Source: Sphingobacteriaceae bacterium (GTDB lineage Bacteria > Bacteroidota > Bacteroidia > UBA7662). Taken from it: DNA of 64,000 nucleotides. The position numbers and the translations under genes were made by a program. The notes below the pieces were generated by a model that worked only from the letters and a program-made list of their open reading frames with translations, was not told the origin of the DNA and did no database searches. Location of the stretch: NCBI GenBank assembly GCA_013824115.1, contig PNNG01000022.1, forward strand, positions 78,610 to 142,609, written 5' to 3'. Shown here piece after piece: positions 18,143-27,766 of this stretch (its first letter is position 1; each line of letters begins with the position of its first letter).

Positions 18143-19423
18143 TTAGGCAAACAAGCCGAGCAAAGCCGCGGCTTTGAGCTCACATTCGGCCAGTTCTTGT
18201 TCGGGCACCGAATCGTAGGTAATGGCACTTCCGGTCATGAGGCTGAGGTAGCCCGTCTCGGTATTATACTGCAAACTCCTGATGACCACGTTAAAATCGA
18301 AATTATCGTCGGGAGTAAAGTAACCAATAGTGCCTGAATATAGTCCGCGCTTGCTTTTTTCGAGCGCTTCAATCAGCTCCATGGCTTTGATTTTTGGAGC
18401 GCCAGTCATCGAGCCCATGGGAAAGGCAGCGGCAATGGCTTCGATACCTTGGCTTGCATCTTTCATTTCGCCGCGTACGGTGCTGATCATTTGGTGCACC
18501 GTAGCAAAGGCGTACACTTGCTGCAGTGCAGGCACCTGAACCGAACCAGCTTTGCATGAACGACTCAAATCGTTGCGCACCAAGTCCACAATCATGATGT
18601 TCTCGGCCTTTTCCTTTTCGTCGGAAGCAAGCTTTTGGCGCAATTGCTCATCCACTACCGCATCGGCAGCCCGGCGGATGGTGCCTTTGATGGGCTGACT
18701 GATGAGTTCGTTGCCTGCTTTCCGTAAAAAACGCTCTGGGCTTCCGCCCACCAGCCAGCGGTTTTTCCATTGTAAATAGGTAGAAAAGGGAGCTTGGGTC
18801 TTTTGGTTGAGGGCGCGGTAAACAACCGGGCCCGCCAAATTATGAACCTCCGTACTCCATTCCATGCAGTAGTTGAGCTCGTAAACGGTGCCCGCTGCTA
18901 TGTGTTCTCTGATACCTTCAATGGTTTGCAGGTAATCAGCATCGTTTACATGCCTGCTGAAAGTAAGTTTTGGCAAGGCAATGGTTGGCTGCGTTTCAGC
19001 GCTCAGCCAGCTCTGCCAGTCGGTATCATCGGCTTGGAGCAGGCATTCAATTCGTCCGTTCTGGCAAACAAACAGCCATTCGGGCTCAAAAAAGGCCATG
19101 GCAGGAAAAGCAACCCCATCGGGATGTCCGCTGGTTAGCGACTCTAACTCATTCTTAAGATCGTAGGTAAGAAAGCCAAATTGCCATTTTTTGCCTTGCC
19201 TGCTGGCTTTCAGCTGATCAAAGGAATCGCCAACAGCTGTTGCTTCCAAATGGGCATGCGACGAAGCTGCCACCATCCAATCGAAATGGTGGTAATGCGG
19301 TGGCAAACCATCGCGTTTGTCATTGCTGTTTAATGCAATCAGGTACGGATGGTGCTTCAATGCATCAATGAATTGATGCAAAGCCGGTTGCACTTCGCCG
19401 GCAGTCAGCGAAAGTGCATCCAT
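18143..19423 (-). CDS. pabB: Aminodeoxychorismate synthase component I
   Basis: A 426-residue chorismate-binding enzyme that makes 4-amino-4-deoxychorismate for folate. Conserved blocks are LNYCMEW, SPERFLRK, PIKGTIRR, the HxxSTVRGEM-like TVHQMISTVRGE, FPMGSMTGAPKIKAMELIE and RGLYSGTIGYF. Anthranilate synthase component I shares this fold, but the compact N-terminus and the absence of trp genes nearby favour PabB. It starts three bases after purA ends and is probably co-transcribed with it. No glutamine amidotransferase (PabA) gene is in the window. Confidence 0.85.
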   Translation of the reverse strand: MDALSLTAGEVQPALHQFIDALKHHPYLIALNSNDKRDGLPPHYHHFDWMVAASSHAHLEATAVGDSFDQLKASRQGKKWQFGFLTYDLKNELESLTSGHPDGVAFPAMAFFEPEWLFVCQNGRIECLLQADDTDWQSWLSAETQPTIALPKLTFSRHVNDADYLQTIEGIREHIAAGTVYELNYCMEWSTEVHNLAGPVVYRALNQKTQAPFSTYLQWKNRWLVGGSPERFLRKAGNELISQPIKGTIRRAADAVVDEQLRQKLASDEKEKAENIMIVDLVRNDLSRSCKAGSVQVPALQQVYAFATVHQMISTVRGEMKDASQGIEAIAAAFPMGSMTGAPKIKAMELIEALEKSKRGLYSGTIGYFTPDDNFDFNVVIRSLQYNTETGYLSLMTGSAITYDSVPEQELAECELKAAALLGLFA

Positions 19424-19426
19424 GAA

Positions 19427-20689
19427 TTAACGGAAAAGGGTTTGACTGCGGTCAGGACCTACCGAAACTACCTTGATTGGCACCTCCAATTGTGCTTCCA
19501 GGAAGGCAATATAGTCCTTCAACTCGGCGGGGAGCTGATCGGCACTGCTCATGCCGGTGAGGTCTTGCTTCCAGCCAGGCAACATTTTAATTAAAGGCTT
19601 CGCATCGGCCAAATCAAATGGCAGAATGTCGGTTAAACCTTCGGCAGTTTCGTAATGGGTACAAACGCCAATCTCGCTGAAACCGCTGAGTACATCACTT
19701 TTGGTCATGATGAGCGCAGTAGCTCCGTTGAGCATGATGGCGTATTTGAGGGCAGGCAGGTCAATCCAGCCACAGCGGCGCGGACGGCCGGTGGTTGCGC
19801 CAAACTCATGGCCCAACTTGCGCAGCTCTTCACCGGCTTCACCGTGCAATTCGGTAGGGAAGGGGCCGCTGCCTACGCGGGTGCAATAGGCTTTAAAAAT
19901 GCCGTACACCTCGCCGATGCGCTGAGGTGCTAGGCCCAGACCTGTACAAGCTCCGGCAGTGATGGTATTCGAAGAGGTTACGAAAGGATACGAACCAAAG
20001 TCAATGTCAAGTAGGGTGCCTTGGGCACCTTCGGCCAATACCTTCTTACCCGCTTTCAAGGCCTGGTTGATCATGAGCTCGCTGTCAACCGTTTTGTAGG
20101 CACTCAAAAAAGCTACCGCCTCAAACCAGCGGGCTTCTTTCAGTTCCAACTCCGGGTCGTCATAATTGAGCAAACGCAGGGTCTGCAGGTGCTTTTCTTT
20201 GATTTGCTTGTAGGTATCTTTGAAATTGGCACTCATCAAATCCCCTACACGCATGCCCGAACGACCGATTTTATCGGCATAAGTTGGTCCAATGCCCCGC
20301 AGGGTTGAGCCAATTTTGTTGTCACCCTTTGCTCTTTCGTAAGCCGCGTCAAGTACCGGGTGGGTAGGCATGATGAGGTGTGCCTTGCGCGAGATGTAAA
20401 GGCGATCGGCCACAGGAACACCCAGTTCTAACAACTTGGTTATTTCTTTTTGCAAGGTGATGGGGTCAATCACCACCCCGTTGCCAATGATATTTTGTGC
20501 ATTCTCGCGGAAAATGCCTGAGGGAATGGTGTTTAATACAATCTTGGTATTTTCAAATGCCAAAGAGTGACCGGCATTCGGACCGCCTTGAAAACGGGCA
20601 ATGATGTCGTATTCGGGGGTGATTACATCAACAATCTTTCCTTTGCCTTCGTCGCCCCATTGCAGGCCTAAGAGCACATCTGCTTTCAT
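19427..20689 (-). CDS. purA: Adenylosuccinate synthase
   Basis: A protein of 420 residues that joins IMP and aspartate with GTP, the first committed step to AMP. It starts MKADVLLGLQWGDEGKGKIVD, the GTP-binding signature with the catalytic Asp. Other blocks are GGPNAGHS, GSTLRGIGPTYADK, AEGAQGTLLDIDFGSYPFVT and GRPRRCGWIDLPALKYA. It lies between a Fur-family regulator and pabB on one strand. A perfect -7 box (20707-20714) just upstream suggests its own promoter besides read-through from fur. Confidence 0.98.
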   Translation of the reverse strand: MKADVLLGLQWGDEGKGKIVDVITPEYDIIARFQGGPNAGHSLAFENTKIVLNTIPSGIFRENAQNIIGNGVVIDPITLQKEITKLLELGVPVADRLYISRKAHLIMPTHPVLDAAYERAKGDNKIGSTLRGIGPTYADKIGRSGMRVGDLMSANFKDTYKQIKEKHLQTLRLLNYDDPELELKEARWFEAVAFLSAYKTVDSELMINQALKAGKKVLAEGAQGTLLDIDFGSYPFVTSSNTITAGACTGLGLAPQRIGEVYGIFKAYCTRVGSGPFPTELHGEAGEELRKLGHEFGATTGRPRRCGWIDLPALKYAIMLNGATALIMTKSDVLSGFSEIGVCTHYETAEGLTDILPFDLADAKPLIKMLPGWKQDLTGMSSADQLPAELKDYIAFLEAQLEVPIKVVSVGPDRSQTLFR

Positions 20690-20706
20690 GTACAGCTATT
20701 AAAACC

Positions 20707-20714
20707 CAAAAATA
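20707..20714 (-). promoter_or_regulatory. Candidate -7 box of purA
   Basis: Reads TATTTTTG on the minus strand, an exact match to TAnnTTTG, 17 bases before the purA start. No clear -33 TTTG is present at the right distance, so confidence is moderate. Confidence 0.4.
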
Positions 20715-20723
20715 AGGGCTTTT

Positions 20724-21212
20724 TTAGCTTTGTACTTGGTTTTTCTCTAAATGTGGACAATTGCCACCACTTTTATGCAAATCGCAGCTGGCATACAGGT
20801 GCAAGGAGTGGTGCTTTACCTGATGGTGGAAAAAACTGCCCATATCGTTTCGTATCTCCTGAATGCGCGGGTCGCAGAATTCTTCTACTTTTCCACAATC
20901 AACACAAATCAAGTGGTCGTGCTGCTTGTAACCATAGGCCCGCTCAAACTGCGCCATGTTTTTGCCAAACTGGTGCTTGGTTACCAAATCACAGGCTAGC
21001 AATAAGTCGAGGGTATTGTAAACCGTGGCCCTGCTTACGCGGTAATTGCGGTTTTTCATCTGAATGTAAAGCGATTCCACATCAAAATGATCGTTTCGGC
21101 TGTAAATCTCCTCCAAAATGGCAAAGCGCTCCGGCGTTTTCCGGTGGCCGTGCTCTTCGAGGTAGGCCGAAAATATTTGCTTTACTTCTTCTACAATTTT
21201 GGTGGTGGGCAT
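20724..21212 (-). CDS. Fur/PerR-family metalloregulator
   Basis: A protein of 162 residues. The winged-helix part (about 1-85) has HRKTPERFAILEEIYSRNDHFDVESLY and RVSRATVYNTLDLLLACDLV. The dimerisation part has the metal-binding HDHLICVDCGKVEEFCD and a C-terminal HLYASCDLHKSGGNCPHL. The Cys pattern (CxxC plus CxxxxxxxC) supports a structural zinc site. It is a repressor sensing iron, peroxide or zinc; which one cannot be told from the sequence. It sits between the RelA/SpoT gene and purA, an order I recall from other Bacteroidota. The start at 21212 is the natural one. Confidence 0.93.
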   Translation of the reverse strand: MPTTKIVEEVKQIFSAYLEEHGHRKTPERFAILEEIYSRNDHFDVESLYIQMKNRNYRVSRATVYNTLDLLLACDLVTKHQFGKNMAQFERAYGYKQHDHLICVDCGKVEEFCDPRIQEIRNDMGSFFHHQVKHHSLHLYASCDLHKSGGNCPHLEKNQVQS

Positions 21213-21262
21213 AACGGTGCTTTATGCGAAAGTCAACAATTTTTCGGAATATCGGTTCATTC

Positions 21263-23488
21263 TCAGTCGGGGGTAGAATCAAATCGACTCACTTTCAATA
21301 CCCCCTTCACTTGCAGCAATTTGCGCATGAGTGTTTCAAGGTGTTTGGTGTCGTTTACAAACACCATGATGTTGCCCTCAAACATCCCATCGTTCGATAC
21401 CACACTGATGCTGCGCATGTTCACCTTCAGGTCGTTCGAAATGACCTGCGAAATGCCACTGATGATGCCAATATCGTCTAATCCGGTAATGCGAATACCC
21501 GCCAAAAAGCTTACCGCCGATGCTGCGGTCCATTTGGCTTTCACCACGCGGTAACTGTATTTAGAGAGGAGGTGTACCGCATTCGGACAATTTACCCGGT
21601 GTATTTTGATGCCTTCGTTGATGGTTACAAAGCCGAAGATTTCATCGCCAGGAATGGGGTTGCAGCAATTGGAAAGCGTATAGTCGATTTTGCTGATTTT
21701 ATCGTCGATGATGAGCAGGTCGTCGGCCGCCGAGGAGCTCGAACGCACCAAATTGCCAAAGTTTTTCTCGTCGATGCGCGGTGCACCCCGGTTTTCGGCT
21801 TTGTTCGGATTGAGGATGAAGGCTTTCAACTGGGCCAAATCCAATCGTTCGGTGGCAATGAGGTAATGCAGGTCGGTGGCGCTTTGCACGTTGAATTGTT
21901 TCACCACTTTGGCCATCAGTTCTTCCGTGAAGGGCGTTTTCCACTGCTTCATTTTGCGCTCAAAAATCTCCTTTCCTTGGTCGGCCATCTCGCGGCGGTA
22001 ATCTTTGATGGCCTGCTTGATTTTGCTTTTGGCCTTGGCGGTGGTTACAAAATTGAGCCAGTCGGCTTTGGGTTTTTGAATGCTCGAAGTGAGGATTTCT
22101 ACCTGGTCGCCATTCTGCAGCTCGTAACTAAGCGGCACAATTTTGTGGTTCACCTTGGCGCCAATACACTTCATGCCAATGTCGGTATGGATTTCAAACG
22201 CAAAATCGAGGGCCGTGGCACCGCCCGGCAGCTTGATCAAATCGCCCTTGGGCGTAAAAGCAAAAACGTCTTTAGCATACAACTGTAGCTTGAAGTTGTC
22301 GATGAACTCCAGGGCGTTGGGTTCCGGATTTTCAAGCACTTCGCGGATGCGCCTCAACCAATCGTCGAAGGCATTGTCGCTGCCCGTTTCTTTGTATTTC
22401 CAGTGTGCTGCCAGGCCTTTTTCGGCAATTTCGTCCATGCGGCGGGTGCGTATTTGCACTTCTACCCAGCGGCCACCTGCCCCCATCACCGTTGTGTGTA
22501 ACGATTCATAGCCATTGGCCTTGGGGGTGCTGATCCAATCGCGCAATCGCTTCGGATTGGGCTGGTACAAATCGGTAACCACGCTGTATGCCCGCCAGCT
22601 ATCGGCTTTTTCGCGCTCCGGCTCACTGTCGATGATGATGCGGATGGCAAAAAGGTCGTATACCTCTTCAAATTCGACCCCTTGCTTGCGCATTTTGTTC
22701 CAGATGCTGAAAATAGACTTTGGACGACCTTTGATTTCGAACGATATACCGGTGGTTTCCATTTCGCGGCGTATGGGCACAATAAAATCACGGATAAAAC
22801 GGTCGCGTTTGGCCTTGGTTTCCTGCAATTTGCGGGCAATGTCTTTGTACACCTCGGGTTCGGTGTACTTGAGGGCGAGGTCTTCGAGTTCCGATTTAAC
22901 GGCATACAATCCCAAACGGTGGGCGAGGGGCGCAAATAAAAAGCTGGTTTCGGAGGCGATTTTGAGCTGCTTTTCTTTGGGCATGCTGTCGAGCGTGCGC
23001 ATATTGTGCAAGCGATCGGCCAGTTTGATCAAAATCACCCGTACATCGTCGGCCAGGGTAAGCAGCATCTTGCGGAAGTTCTCTGCCTGATCGGAGGTAT
23101 TGGTCGATTTGTTGTAAAGCCCCGAAATTTTGGTAAGTCCGTCGATGATGCGGGCCACCACATTGCCGAATTCCTTTTCTATCTCTTCGAGGGTGATTTC
23201 GGTATCCTCCACCACATCATGCAGCAGGGCACATATCACCGAGGTGGTACCCAAACCAATTTCTTCCACGGTAATGCGGGCAACTTCGAGTGGATGATAA
23301 ATGTAGGGCTCGCCAGATTTGCGGCGCATGTCTTTGTGCGCATCGAGGGCCATATCGAAAGCCGTGCGCAAAAGGCGTTTGTCGCCTTTTTTCATGAAAG
23401 GCTTTACCGCACGCAACAAGGCGCGGTATCGCCTCAGTATTTCAACTCTTTCTTGTTCTTCTCTGCTCAGCGTAACACTTTCACTCAT
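21263..23488 (-). CDS. Bifunctional (p)ppGpp synthetase/hydrolase, RelA/SpoT family
   Basis: A protein of 741 residues that makes and breaks the alarmone (p)ppGpp. The HD hydrolase domain (about 45-200) has YIYHPLEVARI and ALLHDVVEDTEIT, both catalytic motifs intact. The synthetase domain (about 240-360) has RLRDWISTPKANGYESLHTTV and VEVQIRTRRMDEIAEKGLAAHW. The TGS domain (about 395-460; FAFTPKGDLIKLPGGATALDFA) and a C-terminal ACT domain (about 665-735) follow. Both activities look functional, as expected for a single-RSH organism. It is upstream of fur on the same strand and divergent from the tRNA-Leu promoter. Confidence 0.96.
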   Translation of the reverse strand: MSESVTLSREEQERVEILRRYRALLRAVKPFMKKGDKRLLRTAFDMALDAHKDMRRKSGEPYIYHPLEVARITVEEIGLGTTSVICALLHDVVEDTEITLEEIEKEFGNVVARIIDGLTKISGLYNKSTNTSDQAENFRKMLLTLADDVRVILIKLADRLHNMRTLDSMPKEKQLKIASETSFLFAPLAHRLGLYAVKSELEDLALKYTEPEVYKDIARKLQETKAKRDRFIRDFIVPIRREMETTGISFEIKGRPKSIFSIWNKMRKQGVEFEEVYDLFAIRIIIDSEPEREKADSWRAYSVVTDLYQPNPKRLRDWISTPKANGYESLHTTVMGAGGRWVEVQIRTRRMDEIAEKGLAAHWKYKETGSDNAFDDWLRRIREVLENPEPNALEFIDNFKLQLYAKDVFAFTPKGDLIKLPGGATALDFAFEIHTDIGMKCIGAKVNHKIVPLSYELQNGDQVEILTSSIQKPKADWLNFVTTAKAKSKIKQAIKDYRREMADQGKEIFERKMKQWKTPFTEELMAKVVKQFNVQSATDLHYLIATERLDLAQLKAFILNPNKAENRGAPRIDEKNFGNLVRSSSSAADDLLIIDDKISKIDYTLSNCCNPIPGDEIFGFVTINEGIKIHRVNCPNAVHLLSKYSYRVVKAKWTAASAVSFLAGIRITGLDDIGIISGISQVISNDLKVNMRSISVVSNDGMFEGNIMVFVNDTKHLETLMRKLLQVKGVLKVSRFDSTPD

Positions 23489-23587
23489 ACAATCGGCCAG
23501 TATTTCGCAGTAAATCTACAGAAATATGCAGCTTATCAAGGCATTTATCGGGTGTTTGAAAGCTATTTGGTTAGAGATCTTTGGGTC

Positions 23588-23618
23588 TTTGAAAAATAAG
23601 GAAGAAGCGCTATCTTTG
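23588..23618 (+). promoter_or_regulatory. Promoter of tRNA-Leu
   Basis: TTTG (23588-23591), 19 bases, then TATCTTTG (23611-23618): a full match to the Bacteroidota housekeeping promoter. The same -7 octamer and spacing occur before tRNA-Lys. Confidence 0.75.
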
Positions 23619-23681
23619 CAGGCCTTAATAACCTAGCTGAAAGGCTGGTGATAAAGGCTATAAGACAGACGGTCTTCAAAA

Positions 23682-23766
23682 GCGGATGTGGCGAAATTGG
23701 TAGACGTGCCAGACTTAGGATCTGGTGCCGCAAGGCGTGTGGGTTCGAGTCCCTCCATCCGCACCA
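23682..23766 (+). tRNA. tRNA-Leu (anticodon TAG)
   Basis: The acceptor stem GCGGATG (23682-23688) pairs with CATCCGC (23756-23762), then A and an encoded CCA. The anticodon stem is CCAGA/TCTGG with loop CTTAGGA, anticodon TAG at 23716-23718. A long variable arm (GTGCCGCAAGGCGT) marks a class II tRNA, and GGTTCGAGTCC forms the T arm. Confidence 0.97.
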
Positions 23767-23771
23767 ATAAA

Positions 23772-23798
23772 ATTCAAGATTCAATATTCAAGATTCAA
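23772..23798. repeat. ATTCAAGATTC direct repeat
   Basis: Two copies of ATTCAAGATTC separated by AAT, immediately after tRNA-Leu. It is AT-rich, non-coding and probably a dispersed intergenic repeat. Confidence 0.5.
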
Positions 23799-23824
23799 AA
23801 AATCGAAGTCGGATGTGCATATGT

Positions 23825-23853
23825 AACACGGAGTGCACAGAGGACACGGAGAA
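23825..23853. repeat. ACACGGAG-type intergenic repeat, copy 1
   Basis: Holds ACACGGAG twice, around GTGCACAGAGG. A related element at 61128-61156 shares GGACACGGAG and the same layout, so this is a dispersed repeat and not chance. Confidence 0.55.
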
Positions 23854-23926
23854 TAAATTGGATGAACTACTGGGCCTGGCCATTGCTGGCGGCCCTTTTT
23901 TGATAAAGACATAAATTTCCATTGCA

Positions 23927-25288
23927 GTGAACATTACAGCAGAAAAAGTAAGCGTACTTGAAAACAAGGTGATTGTAAATATCGAGCCAGCCGATTACGC
24001 TGCCAAGTTCGATGAAGCCGTTAAAAATTACCGCCGCAAGGTGGCCATGCCCGGTTTCCGTACCGGCATGGTTCCCGTGGGCATGGTGAAAAAAATGTAT
24101 GGCAAGGCTTTGCTGTACGAAGAGCTCAACAAAATGGTGCAAGACGGTATCAATAATTACTTGGCTGAAAACAAACTCGACATTTTTGCGCAGCCCATGC
24201 CCGAAGAGGAGAATGATCCTTTTGGCGATGGACTCGAAACCGATAAAAGCTTCAGCTTTACTTTTAGCATCGGACTCAAGCCAGAGGTAAATACCGCTGC
24301 ACCGGCTCAGACCTTCAATTTGTACCAAGTAGAGCCTGGTAAAGAGTTGGTAGAGAATTACATCAAAGACCTCCGCACCCGCCATTTCGAAGGGGCTTAT
24401 CCTGAGAAATCGGAAGCCGGCGACATGGTGTTTTTGCGCATCCGCGAATTGGACGAAACCGGCGAAATCAAAGCCGGTGGTTTGGTAACAGTTAGCCTGG
24501 TGAAATTGGCCGACATTGCCGACAGCGCTTTGCAAGCAGAATTGACGGGTATTGGTCGCGATTACAGCACCCGCACCCGTTTGGAGCTGATTTTTGGCGA
24601 CGACAATGCCAAAATTGCGGCAGGCATCAAAAAATCGGAAGAAGAATTGGCCTTGATCGGTCGCGAAGTAGAAGCCAGCGTGAGCAACGTGATGCGTGAA
24701 GGTTTGGCGGAGATGAATACCGAGTTTTTTGGAAAAGTTTTCGGTAACGAAGAAATCACCACCGAAGCCGACTTCACCGACCGCATTAAATTGGAGTTGG
24801 GCCGCTCGTTACAAGTAGAAGCCGAGCGTTTGCTCCGCAACGAAGTGATGGAAGTGTTTTTCCAAACCGACCATATCCAGTTACCCGACGATTTCTTGAA
24901 GCGTTGGTTGGTATCGAATGCTAAAAATCCGGTTGATGAGGCCACTTTGGAGCAACAGTATCCCGAATATGCCAAGCAATTGCGCCGAGATTTGTTGATA
25001 GATAAGTTGCTGGAAGAGAACCAAGTGCAGTTCCAAGGCGAAGATATTATTGAAGAAGCCAAAGGCTTATTGTACCGCCAATTCAGCAGCTACGGTATTC
25101 CAATGGACGATCAAACTTTGGAGAAATACGCCCTCGACTACCTGAAGAAAGACGACAACTACACCAATGTTTTCTATTCAATGAAGTACCGCAAGGCCGA
25201 GGAATTGGTGCGTCAAAATGTTAACGTAACCGAAACTCCCATCGGTTATGAAGAATTTGAGAAACTAACCAAGCAAAATGCTGGTTAA
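23927..25288 (+). CDS. tig: Trigger factor (ribosome-bound chaperone)
   Basis: A protein of 453 residues. The N-terminal ribosome-binding domain (about 1-115) has KVAMPGFRTGMVPVGMVKKMYG, matching the GFRxGKxP signature with Thr-Gly in place of the usual Lys-Gly. The PPIase-like domain (about 150-245) and helical C-terminal arms follow. It folds nascent chains at the exit tunnel. The start is GTG at 23927, just before the conserved NITAEKVS. It heads the tig-clpP-clpX series, a common arrangement linking folding and proteolysis. The gap to clpP is 18 bases. Confidence 0.92.
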   Translation: MNITAEKVSVLENKVIVNIEPADYAAKFDEAVKNYRRKVAMPGFRTGMVPVGMVKKMYGKALLYEELNKMVQDGINNYLAENKLDIFAQPMPEEENDPFGDGLETDKSFSFTFSIGLKPEVNTAAPAQTFNLYQVEPGKELVENYIKDLRTRHFEGAYPEKSEAGDMVFLRIRELDETGEIKAGGLVTVSLVKLADIADSALQAELTGIGRDYSTRTRLELIFGDDNAKIAAGIKKSEEELALIGREVEASVSNVMREGLAEMNTEFFGKVFGNEEITTEADFTDRIKLELGRSLQVEAERLLRNEVMEVFFQTDHIQLPDDFLKRWLVSNAKNPVDEATLEQQYPEYAKQLRRDLLIDKLLEENQVQFQGEDIIEEAKGLLYRQFSSYGIPMDDQTLEKYALDYLKKDDNYTNVFYSMKYRKAEELVRQNVNVTETPIGYEEFEKLTKQNAG

Positions 25289-25306
25289 TAGCAGTAAATT
25301 TCGAAC

Positions 25307-25987
25307 ATGAACTTTACTACTGAATTCCGCAAATACGCCGTTGGTCACTTAGGCCAATCGGGAAACACCGTTGATGGTTACGTAAAGCACCAAATCAACA
25401 ATCTCACGCCTTATATCATTGAAGAGCGCCCCATGAATGTGGCCAGCATGGACGTGTTTTCACGTTTGATGATGGACCGTATCATTTTCATGGGTGTGCC
25501 GGTTACCGATGAAGTAGCGAATATCATCCAAGCCCAGTTGTTGTTCCTCGACTCGGTGGACCACAGTCGCGATATCCAGATTTATTTGAATTCACCTGGT
25601 GGTTCGGTGTACGCCGGATTGGGCATTTACGATACCATGCAGTTTGTGGCTGCCGATGTGGCTACTATTTGTACAGGCATGGCTGCCTCTATGGCGGCGG
25701 TATTGTTGTGTGCAGGTGCTGCAGGTAAGCGTACCGCACTCAAGCACGCGCGGGTGATGATTCACCAGCCTATGAGTGGCATGCAGGGACAGGTAAGTGA
25801 AATGGAAATTGCACTCAAAGAAACCCTCAAAGTGCGTGATGAATTGTACAACATCATAGCCGACCACAGCGGTCAAACCTTTGAGAAAATAGGCAAAGAT
25901 AGCGATCGCGACTACTGGATGAGTGCCGAAGAAGCCAAGGCTTACGGCATGATTGACGATGTTTTGATTCGCAACCCCAAAAAATAA
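25307..25987 (+). CDS. clpP: ATP-dependent Clp protease proteolytic subunit
   Basis: A serine peptidase of 226 residues that forms the 14-mer degradation chamber for ClpX. The catalytic Ser is in CTGMAASMAAVLL (S128), His in MIHQPMSG (H153) and Asp in KDSDRDYWMSA. The N-terminal stretch of about 35 residues is longer than in E. coli and may be processed. Three bases separate it from clpX, so the two are co-expressed. Confidence 0.97.
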   Translation: MNFTTEFRKYAVGHLGQSGNTVDGYVKHQINNLTPYIIEERPMNVASMDVFSRLMMDRIIFMGVPVTDEVANIIQAQLLFLDSVDHSRDIQIYLNSPGGSVYAGLGIYDTMQFVAADVATICTGMAASMAAVLLCAGAAGKRTALKHARVMIHQPMSGMQGQVSEMEIALKETLKVRDELYNIIADHSGQTFEKIGKDSDRDYWMSAEEAKAYGMIDDVLIRNPKK

Positions 25988-25990
25988 AGC

Positions 25991-27232
25991 ATGGCCAAGC
26001 AAAAGGTACATTGTTCGTTTTGTGGCAAGGAAAAAGAGCAAACTAAAATGCTCATTGCCGGATTGGAAGCCCACATTTGCGATAGCTGTGTGGAACAGGC
26101 CAGTGATATTTTGAACGAGCAGTTGGCGTCAGAGAAAAGCACGGGCAAGGGCAATAGCTATAAAAAATATAGCAATCTCAAGCCTTTGCTGATCAAGCAA
26201 CACCTTGATCAATATGTGATTGGACAGGACGAGGCCAAACGCACCTTGGCGGTGGCAGTGTATAATCATTACAAGCGCATCAACCAGCAATCGAAAGATG
26301 ATATTGAGATTGAAAAGTCGAATATCATTTTGGTGGGCGAAACGGGCACTGGCAAAACGCTTTTGGCAAGAACCATTGCGCGTATGCTCAATGTGCCTTT
26401 TTGCATTGCTGACGCCACGGTTTTTACAGAAGCAGGCTATGTGGGTGAGGATGTAGAAAGCATCCTCAGCCGCTTGCTACAGTCGGCCGATTACGATGTA
26501 GCAGCCGCCGAACGCGGCATTGTGTATATCGATGAAATCGACAAAATTGCCCGCAAAGCCGATAATCCATCCATTACCCGCGACGTAAGCGGTGAAGGCG
26601 TGCAACAAGCATTACTTAAAATGTTGGAGGGTACCCTCGTTAATGTTCCGCCGCAAGGAGGAAGAAAGCACCCCGAGCAGAAGTTTATTCAGGTAGACAC
26701 CCGCAATATTTTGTTCATCTGTGGTGGAGCTTTCGATGGACTAGATAAAATCATCGCACGCAGGGTTAAAGTGAGTGCCATTGGTTTCAGCAGGGCCACC
26801 GAAATGCAAGTAGATAGAAACAATCTGCTGCAATATGTAATGCCCAATGATTTAAAAGGATTTGGCCTTATTCCCGAGCTTTTAGGACGCTTACCTGTGG
26901 TTGCGTACCTGAATCCACTGGATGAAGCCACCCTCAGAGCCATTCTCACCGAGCCCAAGAACTCCTTGGTAAAACAGTACGAAAAGCTGTTTGAATTGGA
27001 GAACATTCAACTGACCATACATGGTGAAGTTTTAGATTTCATTGTAGAAAAAGCCATGGAATTTAAATTGGGAGCCCGAGGCTTGCGCTCCATCATGGAA
27101 GCCATTTTGATGGATGCCATGTTTACGGTGCCTACCCATGAGCCCAAGCTCGAAAAATTTGAAGTTTCTTTAGATTACGCTACACAACAATTCAATAAAT
27201 CGAACATTAGCAGGCTCAAAGCTGTTAGTTGA
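25991..27232 (+). CDS. clpX: ATP-dependent Clp protease ATP-binding subunit ClpX
   Basis: An AAA+ unfoldase of 413 residues. The N-terminal zinc-binding domain has C8, C11, C30 and C33 (CSFCGK, ICDSC). Walker A is [13 protein letters not shown], Walker [12 protein letters not shown], the pore region [12 protein letters not shown], and the IGF loop that docks on ClpP is [10 protein letters not shown]. The sensor/arginine region ([14 protein letters not shown]) is complete. It feeds substrates into the ClpP encoded just upstream. Confidence 0.98.
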   Translation: MAKQKVHCSFCGKEKEQTKMLIAGLEAHICDSCVEQASDILNEQLASEKSTGKGNSYKKYSNLKPLLIKQHLDQYVIGQDEAKRTLAVAVYNHYKRINQQSKDDIEIEKSNIILVGETGTGKTLLARTIARMLNVPFCIADATVFTEAGYVGEDVESILSRLLQSADYDVAAAERGIVYIDEIDKIARKADNPSITRDVSGEGVQQALLKMLEGTLVNVPPQGGRKHPEQKFIQVDTRNILFICGGAFDGLDKIIARRVKVSAIGFSRATEMQVDRNNLLQYVMPNDLKGFGLIPELLGRLPVVAYLNPLDEATLRAILTEPKNSLVKQYEKLFELENIQLTIHGEVLDFIVEKAMEFKLGARGLRSIMEAILMDAMFTVPTHEPKLEKFEVSLDYATQQFNKSNISRLKAVS

Positions 27233-27235
27233 TCT

Positions 27236-27766
27236 ATGAATGTAACGATTGTGGCTGCAACCTCACGTGAGGATGCAGTGAGCGCGCAAATGGCGCGGTT
27301 TTATCAGCAGGTTTTATCAGAGCAAGGGGTTAAGGCAAACATCCTCGACCTCAAAGACATACCCTCCAATATCTTGGAAACCACCTTGTATAGAAAGGTG
27401 AAATTGCCTAATGAGGCTTGGGACAAGATGCAAGATTTGGTGAGTGCAACAGAGAAGTTCGTTTTCATTATCCCAGAGTACAATGGCAGTTTTCCTGGTA
27501 TCTTAAAGGTATGGGTTGACGCTATGAAGTTTCCGGTGAGCTTCAAGCATAAAAAAGCTTGTATGTTAGGCATTGCCGATGGCACACAAGGTTCGGCCAT
27601 GGCCATGAGCCATTTTGCCGATGTGCTCAATTATGTTGGGGTACATACAATGGCATTGCGTCCACGCTTTATTCACATTGGCAAATATGTGCGCGACGGA
27701 CAATTGTATAATGACGAATACTGGCAATTCATGCGCCTACAAGCCGAACAATTTGTGGCATTCTAG
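27236..27766 (+). CDS. NADPH-dependent FMN reductase-like flavoprotein
   Basis: A protein of 176 residues with a flavodoxin-like fold. The PEYNGSFPGILKVWVD segment is the diagnostic loop of the NADPH-dependent FMN/quinone reductase family. The first strand (NVTIVAATSREDAVSAQMA) carries the phosphate-binding loop in a diverged form. It begins three bases after clpX, so it may be the last gene of that operon. Its 3' end overlaps the convergent PLP-enzyme gene by 30 bases. Substrate unknown. Confidence 0.85.
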   Translation: MNVTIVAATSREDAVSAQMARFYQQVLSEQGVKANILDLKDIPSNILETTLYRKVKLPNEAWDKMQDLVSATEKFVFIIPEYNGSFPGILKVWVDAMKFPVSFKHKKACMLGIADGTQGSAMAMSHFADVLNYVGVHTMALRPRFIHIGKYVRDGQLYNDEYWQFMRLQAEQFVAF

